NCBI GenBank assembly: GCA_025453415.1 | Contig: JALOQL010000010.1 | Span: forward strand, 1-14,879 | DNA length: 14,879 nt | Direction of reading: 5' to 3' | From: Minisyncoccota bacterium | Lineage (GTDB): Bacteria > Patescibacteriota > Minisyncoccia > Minisyncoccales > UBA5738 | Shown: piece after piece, positions 1 to 5,194 of the stretch | Position numbering within the stretch: the first letter of the stretch is position 1 | How the letters are laid out: the number at the start of each line of letters is the position of its first letter | Position numbers and translations under genes: made by a program | Notes under the pieces: model-generated | What the model was told of the DNA's origin: nothing | Seen by the model: only the letters and a program-made list of their open reading frames with translations | The model's database searches: none

Positions 1-808
1 ATCGAACACACGATTTATCAGCTAAGAATCTATTTACCGCCTCCGCCAGCTGGTGCGCGTGCGTCCGGTGCACCTTGTGGCCGGCGCCGGGGATTATCCA
101 TAAAACCGAACCGGGAATCTCTTTGTTCAGCTCGTAAGCATCCTCGACCGGCGTCGATTTGTCCTGATCACCCCAGACCACCAGTGTTGGTACGGCCAGC
201 TTGCGCGCATATTCCAAAGTATCGGTTGCCAGCACCATTTTGAAAGTTTCCTTCATCACCGGACTGGCCAGCTCGTAATCGCGACTGCCCACGAATTTAT
301 ACAATATTTTTTTTGCCAAAGGATAAATACCGCCGGCAAACGGCAATTCCAGCAACCGATGCTTGAAGGCCGCCATTTTTTTGGCGTACTGCTGGCGCCA
401 ATCCAGTCGCTCTTTGCGGATGATGGCCGCGTCGCAAAGCACCAGTTTTTCCACCATTTCCGGATGCGTCGCCGCGAATTTGCACGCCAGCGCGCCGCCA
501 AAGGAATGTCCTATCAGATAAAATTTATCGAGCTTCATTGCCGCGCAAAATTGTTCGACAAATCGGATATAATCGTCAAAATACCACGGAGTTTTTGGCT
601 CCTGGCTCTGCCCGAATCCCGGCAGATCCGGCACAATTACCCGATACCCGGCCTTGGCCATCAACTCCCCAAACTCCACCCACGACCGCGACCCCACGCC
701 CCATCCGTGTAACACCAAAATCGACCTTCCCTCCAAAGCTTCAGGGAACGATCCAAAGGCTCTATAACCAATCGTTAAACCTTCAATTTTTGTTTTTTCT
801 TCAATCAT
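1..808 (-). CDS. alpha/beta hydrolase, C-terminus off the window
   Basis: Reading leftwards from ATG at 808, the frame stays open for 269 codons to the window edge with no stop. It has the full alpha/beta-hydrolase signature: an HGWG oxyanion-hole segment (residues 34-37), DLPGFGQS (61-68), the nucleophile elbow GHSFGG with Ser102, WGDQD with the likely acid Asp216, and GAGH with the catalytic His244. A cap region of about 60 residues lies between residues 130 and 190. There is no signal peptide, so the protein is probably cytoplasmic. Family members hydrolyse esters, lactones or haloalkanes; the substrate cannot be told from sequence. At 269 residues the protein is near the usual 260-280, so only a few residues are missing. 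The SD is weak. The gene is divergent from the small membrane gene at 855. Confidence 0.9.
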   Translation of the reverse strand, partial: MIEEKTKIEGLTIGYRAFGSFPEALEGRSILVLHGWGVGSRSWVEFGELMAKAGYRVIVPDLPGFGQSQEPKTPWYFDDYIRFVEQFCAAMKLDKFYLIGHSFGGALACKFAATHPEMVEKLVLCDAAIIRKERLDWRQQYAKKMAAFKHRLLELPFAGGIYPLAKKILYKFVGSRDYELASPVMKETFKMVLATDTLEYARKLAVPTLVVWGDQDKSTPVEDAYELNKEIPGSVLWIIPGAGHKVHRTHAHQLAEAVNRFLADKSCVR

Positions 809-809
809 C

Positions 810-838
810 TTGACTAATTTTATTTCTTAATTTATGAT
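810..838 (+). promoter_or_regulatory. sigma70-type promoter for the 855-1229 gene
   Basis: TTGACT (810-815), a 17-bp spacer and TATGAT (833-838) match the housekeeping promoter closely. The predicted start of transcription is near 845, leaving a 5' UTR of only about 10 bases before ATG 855 and no room for a normal SD. The -35 begins two bases from the start codon of the divergent hydrolase. Confidence 0.65.
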
Positions 839-854
839 ATTAACGGGTTAAATC

Positions 855-1229
855 ATGAAGAGACTGTCAAGGGAATTGCGCCTGATTTTGGATTGGAGAT
901 GGCTTCTGGTGCTGCAAGAAATACCTGGTGTATTGGTATTTGTTGCCATATGCCTCGCATCTTCTATCGCCTGGATTATGGGATTTAGCTTCGCAGCCAC
1001 ATTGATTGGTTGTTGCGCCGCCTCTATCCTCATCTCCGGAATCGTGGTTGATCTCGTTTCGAACAAGGACCCTACGTGGCATTTTAATTCTATTTTCTTG
1101 CCCGGGTCATGGGTAGTTGGCCTGATCTATCAAGTATTAATTTTCGCCGTAAATCGCGTGATTGGGGTAATTGCAATCATGTTAGTAATTACAGCGTTCG
1201 CGCAGCGGCTCCGCGGAAAATCGAGCTGA
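855..1229 (+). CDS. small multi-pass membrane protein, unknown function
   Basis: This 124-residue protein is not a family I recognise. A basic, cytoplasmic-looking start (MKRLSRELR) is followed by hydrophobic segments at about residues 17-44, 46-68 and 83-118, the last probably two helices. The C-terminus is basic (QRLRGKSS), so three or four membrane spans are likely. ATG 855 is preceded by a near-consensus promoter with a very short leader and no SD, which suggests leaderless or nearly leaderless translation. The gene is convergent with the cytidylyltransferase-fold gene, only 11 bases separating the two stop codons, and I see no clear terminator in that gap. No function is inferred. Confidence 0.65.
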   Translation: MKRLSRELRLILDWRWLLVLQEIPGVLVFVAICLASSIAWIMGFSFAATLIGCCAASILISGIVVDLVSNKDPTWHFNSIFLPGSWVVGLIYQVLIFAVNRVIGVIAIMLVITAFAQRLRGKSS

Positions 1230-1240
1230 CGGCTACCCTT

Positions 1241-1729
1241 TCACTTTTTCTTACTATCAATGATGCTGGTGTGATATTTATCGGGTTCAAACGATTGCAG
1301 TCGCACGATCTGAGCGGGAATGGCCGCTTTTTTTAGTTCATTTGCCAAATCATCGGTAAACGATGTTTGGTCATAGCCCAGCGCGATAATATCGGGTTTT
1401 ACTGTTCTCACCACTTCATAATGGTCACCTAAACCGCCCAAATACGCCTCGTCAACCAGTTTACTCGCCTTCACCTGCGCCAAGCGCTGGTTTTCGTTGA
1501 GCTTAGGTAAATGACCCTTTAATATCCTTACCGTTTCGTCACGGGCCACAACGGCGACCAAATGATCGCCGATTTGCTTTGCCTGCTCCAAAAAATTCAA
1601 ATGTCCGGGATGCAAACCATCGAATGTGCCAAATACCAAAACCTTCTTTATTCGTTTGCCCGTATCTGTGGAAGTCTGACTTCCACAGACTTGTGGGAGT
1701 CTGACTTCCACATTTCTTAAAGTTTTCAC
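1241..1729 (-). CDS. cytidylyltransferase-fold nucleotidyltransferase (RibL/TagD-like)
   Basis: The 162-residue protein has the HxGH nucleotidyltransferase signature in VFGTFDGLHPGH (HPGH at residues 40-43), a downstream LGYDQ motif (117-121) and a C-terminal TSII segment resembling the family's third motif. Members transfer AMP or CMP to a phosphorylated substrate: archaeal-type FAD synthase RibL, glycerol-3-phosphate cytidylyltransferase TagD, or the RfaE adenylyltransferase domain. GTFDGLHPGH and LGYDQ lean slightly to RibL, but the substrate is unproven. The GTG start at 1729 overlaps the serS stop by four bases (GTGA), implying translational coupling. The conserved domain begins only near residue 28; the first ~26 residues are encoded across two palindromic repeats, and no ATG lies nearer the domain. 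Confidence 0.85.
   Translation of the reverse strand: MKTLRNVEVRLPQVCGSQTSTDTGKRIKKVLVFGTFDGLHPGHLNFLEQAKQIGDHLVAVVARDETVRILKGHLPKLNENQRLAQVKASKLVDEAYLGGLGDHYEVVRTVKPDIIALGYDQTSFTDDLANELKKAAIPAQIVRLQSFEPDKYHTSIIDSKKK
1668..1711. repeat. tandem pair of YTG-loop hairpins inside a coding region
   Basis: Two 19-base hairpins sit 25 bases apart. 1668-1686 is a perfect 8-bp stem around CTG (GTGGAAGT-CTG-ACTTCCAC). 1693-1711 is the same with one G:T wobble (GTGGGAGT-CTG-ACTTCCAC). Read on the minus strand they encode most of residues 7-21 of the cytidylyltransferase-fold protein. They share stem-and-loop design with the elements upstream of serS and lysS. Confidence 0.85.
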
Positions 1730-3036
1730 TTTTTTGCGAAGATTTGGGTCATGCCGCCAAGGTAAGGCTGCAGCACTTTGGGAATCGCGATGCTTCCGTC
1801 GGCTTGCTGGTAGTTTTCCATTACCGCGATCAGGATGCGGGGACTGGCCACCACGGTGTTGTTGAGCATGTGCGGAAATTTGATATTGCCTTCTTTATCG
1901 CGATAGCGCGTGTTCAAGCGCCGCGCCTGCCAGTCGGTCAGGTTTGAATCGGAATGGGTCTCGCCATAGGCCTGGCGGCTCGGCATCCAGGTTTCGATGT
2001 CGTACATCTTATATTTGCCCGCGCCCATGTCTCCGGTGCAAATGGACAGCACCCGGTGCGGCAATTCCAAGTCCTTCAGTATGGTCTGGGAAATTTCGCG
2101 CATGGTTTCCAGCCATTGGGAAGATTCCTCAATATCGTTTTTGCAGATCAGCACCTGCTCCACCTTCATGAACTCGTGCACGCGATAGAGCCCCTTGGCA
2201 TCCTTGCCATAACTGCCCACCTCGGAACGGTAGCACTGGGAAATGCCGCACATCTTTATTGGCAGGTCTTTTTCGTTCAAAATCTGGCCGGCATGGTAGG
2301 CCAGCAGGGACGGTTCGGCTGTTCCGGTGAGATATAGCGGCTCTTTCACCTCCTCGCCGCTTTCCAGCTTGCCTGGGTTGCCGATTTGGTAGATCTCATC
2401 CCGGCCCGCGGGCAAATGGCCGGACCCGACCAGCGCGAATTCACGCAGGATCGTGGGCGGCACAAACATCTTGAAACCCTTTTCGCGCATCAGATTTAGC
2501 GCGTGCCAAAAGATCGCGAAGTGCAGAAAAACCGCCTCGTTTTTCAGATAGTAACCGCGGAAACCGCTGGTTTTGACGCCCGCTTCGGTGTCGATAAGAT
2601 CCAAATCCTTGCCCAGTTGGATGTGGTCCTTGACCGGAAAATCAAATTTTTTGGGTTCGCCCCAGGTCTCGGCCACCACATTGCCGGATTCATCGGGGCT
2701 TATGGGCGAATCTTCGGACGGGATATTGGGTACCACCAGCATCATCTGCTCGTACTCCGCTTCCAATTCTTTAAGTTTCTTTTCGAGGTTGCTCACATTC
2801 TCATCCAGGGCTTTCATCGCCTTGATGATCGTGTCCCGTTCTATCTGGTCTTTGGCCTGCGGAATGGCTTTCGATGCTTTGTTCTTTTCGGCGGCAATCG
2901 CCTCCAGATCTTGCTTGATCTTTATCCTTTTTTGGTCGACATCGAGAAGTTTATCGATGTCGCATTTGATGTTTTTCTTGACGCAAGCGTCTTTAACGGC
3001 GTCGGGATTCTGACGAATGAATTTAATGTCTAACAT
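1726..3036 (-). CDS. serS: seryl-tRNA synthetase
   Basis: SerRS charges tRNA-Ser with serine in the cytoplasm. The 436-residue length is typical of bacterial SerRS. The N-terminal tRNA-binding arm is a charged helical coiled coil (about residues 30-100). The class II catalytic core follows, with the TGTAE loop (237-241), motif 2 around CYRSE (268-272) and motif 3 NNTVVASPR ending in the invariant Arg400. ATG 3036 gives the canonical MLDIKFIRQNP start; the frame also extends upstream to a TTG at 3069, but those residues lie in a palindromic repeat and do not fit the family. There is no SD. The stop overlaps the start of the nucleotidyltransferase gene, so the two probably form an operon. Confidence 0.97.
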   Translation of the reverse strand: MLDIKFIRQNPDAVKDACVKKNIKCDIDKLLDVDQKRIKIKQDLEAIAAEKNKASKAIPQAKDQIERDTIIKAMKALDENVSNLEKKLKELEAEYEQMMLVVPNIPSEDSPISPDESGNVVAETWGEPKKFDFPVKDHIQLGKDLDLIDTEAGVKTSGFRGYYLKNEAVFLHFAIFWHALNLMREKGFKMFVPPTILREFALVGSGHLPAGRDEIYQIGNPGKLESGEEVKEPLYLTGTAEPSLLAYHAGQILNEKDLPIKMCGISQCYRSEVGSYGKDAKGLYRVHEFMKVEQVLICKNDIEESSQWLETMREISQTILKDLELPHRVLSICTGDMGAGKYKMYDIETWMPSRQAYGETHSDSNLTDWQARRLNTRYRDKEGNIKFPHMLNNTVVASPRILIAVMENYQQADGSIAIPKVLQPYLGGMTQIFAKK

Positions 3037-3061
3037 AGATTTTAGGTAATTTCGTTTTCCA

Positions 3062-3099
3062 GAGGCCAATCCTCAGCGTAATCGCGGAGGTTTGGCCTC
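3062..3099. repeat. composite palindromic element, copy 1 (upstream of serS)
   Basis: Arm 3062-3074 pairs with arm 3087-3099 over 13 positions with one T:T mismatch at the ninth base; flanking AGCG/CGCG lengthens the stem. The right arm (GAGGT-TTG-GCCTC) is itself a mini-hairpin with a TTG loop. The element occupies the serS leader, starting about 25 bases before its ATG. Confidence 0.8.
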
Positions 3100-3107
3100 G
3101 CCAGACG

Positions 3108-3116
3108 TATATATCA
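3108..3116 (-). promoter_or_regulatory. possible extended -10 promoter for serS
   Basis: On the minus strand TGATATATA forms an extended -10 (TG-n-TATATA). The best -35 at 17-bp spacing is poor. It lies between the two palindromic elements, so a transcript from here would carry the 3062-3099 hairpin in its 5' UTR. This is the only promoter-like site seen between lysS and serS; read-through from lysS is the alternative. Confidence 0.35.
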
Positions 3117-3132
3117 TTGGCGCAAATTCGTT

Positions 3133-3168
3133 GAGGATTGACCTCTAAAATTCTTGAGGTCAAACCTC
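3133..3168. repeat. composite palindromic element, copy 2 (inverted)
   Basis: Arms 3133-3145 and 3156-3168 pair over 13 positions with one A:A mismatch at the fifth base, which is the complement of the T:T mismatch in the other two composite copies. This copy therefore lies in the opposite orientation. The arm 3156-3168 (GAGGT-CAA-ACCTC) is a perfect 5-bp mini-hairpin, TTG-looped on the minus strand. The spacer between the arms is AT-rich. Confidence 0.8.
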
Positions 3169-3194
3169 CCCGAATTCGCTCTCAGCGTATTCCT

Positions 3195-4703
3195 TTATTT
3201 TTCCTCAACACGCGAGCTCAAATCAACGTCCTTGGGCTCGGTACGCGGTTTCATGATCGGGAACAAAATTATTTCGCGCAACGCGTTGGAATCGGTGAGC
3301 AGCGCCACAAAACGGTCGATACCCATGCCAAACCCGGCTGCCGGCGGCATGCCGTATTCCAAGGCGTCAATGAAGTCGGTGTCGGTCCGCTGGGCCTCTT
3401 CGAATCCCTGTTTGAACAGTTCTTCTTGCTGCTTGAGCTGTTCGGCCTGGACGATCGGGTCGCTTTGCTCCGAATAGGCATTTACAATCTCGAAACTGTT
3501 GACCACCAGCTGAAAATTGGCCGAAACCTGGCCGCCGTCTTCAAGCTGCTTGGCCAGCGGCTTGCATTCCTTGGGATAGTGAATAAGGAAGGTTGGCTGG
3601 ACGATATTGGGCCGGCAATATTTCTTGTAGATTTCGTCGGCGATCTCCGGTTTGCCGGCACCATTGGCGACTTCGACGCCAAGCTCCCTGGCCTTGGCCG
3701 CCAGTCCGTCGCGATTTAACGTCCAGTAATCGATCTTTGTTTCTTTTTTGAGCAGTTCGGTGTATTCCACGCGCAGCCAGGGCGTTGCAAAATCGATTTC
3801 CGTGCCTTGGTAGTTTATTTTGGTTGTCCCGAGAACCTGGGTTAGGACATGGGACACCAATTCCTCGGTCAGCTTCATCAGCTGCTTGTAGTCGGCATAG
3901 GCCCAATAAAATTCCAGCATCGTGAAATCCGGGTTGTGCTGCTTGTCCACACCCTCGTTGCGGAAGCATTTGCCGATCTCGTAAACCTTTTCAAATCCGC
4001 CCACCAAAAGTTTTTTCAAAAACAGCTCGGGCGCGATACGCAAGAACACATCCATATCGTAGGCATTCAAATGCGTCTTGAATGGTTTTGCCGTGGCACC
4101 GCCATAAATCGTCTGCAAAATCGGCGTTTCCACCTCCATGAAACCATGGCCGTCCAAGAATTCGCGGATGGTTTTTATGACCTGCGTGCGCAAAATAAAT
4201 TTCTTCCGGATATCCTCATTAAAAATAAGGTCAAGATACCGCTTGCGATACCGCTCCTCCACATCCTGCAGGCCGTGCCATTTTTCCGGAAGGGGCAACA
4301 AACTCTTGGCCAGGATCTTGTAATCGCGCGCATCGATCGTCTTTTCCCCGCGCTTGGTCACGAAAACCGTACCACGCGCTTCGGCAAAGTCACCCACGTC
4401 GAAGTTATCGGCAAAAAATTGGTAGGATTTCTCGCCCAGGCCATCTTTCTTGAACAATGCCTGGATCTTGCCGGTGCCATCCTCGATATCGACAAAAGTC
4501 ATGCCTCCGTGGCCGCGCATCGAACGGATGCGGCCCGCCACGGTTATCTCGCTTTCACCGGCCGCCAGCTTGTCCCAATCCGAAAAAACCGCGCCGACCG
4601 TGTGCGTGCGCTTGGTGCTGACCGGATAAGGCCGGACACCGGCCTTCCGTATGTTCTCCAGCTTCGCCAGCCGTACCTTCCTCAATTCTTCATTCGTCGC
4701 CAT
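3195..4703 (-). CDS. lysS: lysyl-tRNA synthetase, class II
   Basis: The enzyme charges tRNA-Lys. At 502 residues it has normal length. An N-terminal OB-fold anticodon-binding domain (about 53-130) precedes the class II core: GGATAKPF (201-208), LRIAPELFLK (221-230), motif 2 with CFRNEG (246-251), NPDFTMLEFY (257-266) and motif 3 GMGIDRF (459-465) followed by LREIILFP. ATG 4703 gives MATNEELRKVRLAKL, a usual LysRS opening. No SD precedes it; instead two 11-base TTTGAATTTTG direct repeats (plus-strand reading) fill 4705-4728. The gene has its own promoter, back to back with that of a small membrane gene, and a leader of about 90 bases holding two inverted repeats. serS follows about 160 bases downstream. 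Confidence 0.97.
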   Translation of the reverse strand: MATNEELRKVRLAKLENIRKAGVRPYPVSTKRTHTVGAVFSDWDKLAAGESEITVAGRIRSMRGHGGMTFVDIEDGTGKIQALFKKDGLGEKSYQFFADNFDVGDFAEARGTVFVTKRGEKTIDARDYKILAKSLLPLPEKWHGLQDVEERYRKRYLDLIFNEDIRKKFILRTQVIKTIREFLDGHGFMEVETPILQTIYGGATAKPFKTHLNAYDMDVFLRIAPELFLKKLLVGGFEKVYEIGKCFRNEGVDKQHNPDFTMLEFYWAYADYKQLMKLTEELVSHVLTQVLGTTKINYQGTEIDFATPWLRVEYTELLKKETKIDYWTLNRDGLAAKARELGVEVANGAGKPEIADEIYKKYCRPNIVQPTFLIHYPKECKPLAKQLEDGGQVSANFQLVVNSFEIVNAYSEQSDPIVQAEQLKQQEELFKQGFEEAQRTDTDFIDALEYGMPPAAGFGMGIDRFVALLTDSNALREIILFPIMKPRTEPKDVDLSSRVEEK

Positions 4704-4727
4704 ATTTGAATTTTGTATTTGAATTTT

Positions 4728-4766
4728 GAGGTCAATCCTCCGCGACTTAGCGGAGGTTTGACCTCC
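4728..4766. repeat. composite palindromic element, copy 3 (lysS leader)
   Basis: Arms 4728-4743 and 4750-4765 pair over 16 positions with a single T:T mismatch at the ninth base, exactly where copy 1 has it; the loop is six bases. The fifth pair is T:A here but C:G in copy 1, a compensatory change. The right arm includes the perfect mini-hairpin GGAGGT-TTG-ACCTCC (4752-4766). Confidence 0.85.
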
Positions 4767-4784
4767 ACAAAAACGCGTTTTTGT
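4767..4784. repeat. 18-bp perfect palindrome in the lysS leader
   Basis: ACAAAAACGCGTTTTTGT is perfectly self-complementary and abuts the composite repeat. On the plus strand it is followed by more T residues, so it could act as a terminator in that direction, or as a protein-binding site; nothing on the plus strand obviously needs terminating there. Confidence 0.6.
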
Positions 4785-4801
4785 TTTTCCTTGACCCCAT
4801 A

Positions 4802-4830
4802 ATCATACTATAATTCCCCCCTCCCGCCAA
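4802..4830 (-). promoter_or_regulatory. promoter of lysS
   Basis: On the minus strand TTGGCG (4830-4825), 17 bp, TATGAT (4807-4802). The predicted start near 4795 gives a 5' UTR of about 92 bases that includes the palindrome and composite repeat. Its -35 is two bases from the -35 of the divergent promoter. Confidence 0.5.
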
Positions 4831-4832
4831 CC

Positions 4833-4861
4833 TTGACAGAATATATAATTAATGATATAAT
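4833..4861 (+). promoter_or_regulatory. perfect consensus sigma70-type promoter, leaderless output
   Basis: TTGACA (4833-4838), 17 bp, TATAAT (4856-4861), with an extended TG at 4853-4854. All twelve hexamer bases and the spacing are consensus. Standard geometry puts transcription start at 4868, the A of the downstream ATG. Confidence 0.85.
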
Positions 4862-4867
4862 TCATTC

Positions 4868-5092
4868 ATGCAGAAAGCAGTGGCAGTGATTGCCGCATTG
4901 ATCGCGGCAGCAATTGTTTCGTGGTTTTTCAATCACGAAATAATCGATGGGTTTGTAGAGATCGCAAGTTTCCGTGATCTTTTCATCCCGGATATCGTCG
5001 TTGCAGATTCGGCAAAATCTGTGTGGGAAGGAATTGGGAAAATTTTTTTACCCGCCTTCTTAATACTTACCTATGCTTTTTGGAAGGTATGA
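4868..5092 (+). CDS. small two-helix membrane protein, unknown function
   Basis: This 74-residue protein has a hydrophobic N-terminal helix (about residues 4-21), a central soluble segment with several acidic residues (about 22-54) and a second helix (about 57-73) ending FWKV. I recognise no family. ATG 4868 coincides with the predicted transcription start of a perfect consensus promoter, so the mRNA is probably leaderless and strongly transcribed. The stop codon TGA (5090-5092) lies in a 9-bp stem-loop. The first helix could be an uncleaved signal anchor. The gene sits between two minus-strand units, lysS and the mre operon, with no functional link visible. Confidence 0.6.
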   Translation: MQKAVAVIAALIAAAIVSWFFNHEIIDGFVEIASFRDLFIPDIVVADSAKSVWEGIGKIFLPAFLILTYAFWKV

Positions 5093-5112
5093 ATACCTTC
5101 CTCCTCTTTTTA
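5082..5112 (+). terminator. hairpin overlapping the stop codon, probable terminator
   Basis: GGAAGGTAT (5082-5090) pairs perfectly with ATACCTTCC (5093-5101) across a 2-base gap that includes part of the TGA stop, so a slightly larger loop is expected. A pyrimidine run ending in TTTTT follows. The T-run starts several bases after the stem, weaker than a textbook terminator. Confidence 0.5.
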
Positions 5113-5159
5113 TATAAGCGTGGCTTTCTCGATTAATTACGAACCCACACTCAGAATTC

Positions 5160-5183
5160 AAACCAAGCGATTGGCTTTTTTAT
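5160..5183. terminator. weak bidirectional terminator between convergent units
   Basis: CCAA-GCGA-TTGG with A/T extensions is followed on the plus strand by CTTTTTTATT. On the minus strand the stem reaches 7 bp with one G:T pair and is followed by only TTTGAATT. It could end the 4868 transcript, the mre operon, or both. Confidence 0.4.
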
Positions 5184-5194
5184 TACAAAAACGA

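Noticed and set aside
3036..3069. An upstream in-frame TTG start for serS, giving 11 extra residues.
   Set aside because: The extra residues lie partly in a palindromic repeat, and the MLDIKF start at 3036 matches the SerRS family.
3040..3194. A T-box riboswitch in the serS or lysS leaders.
   Set aside because: No T-box sequence, specifier stem or terminator/antiterminator pair was recognised; the visible hairpins belong to the repeat family.
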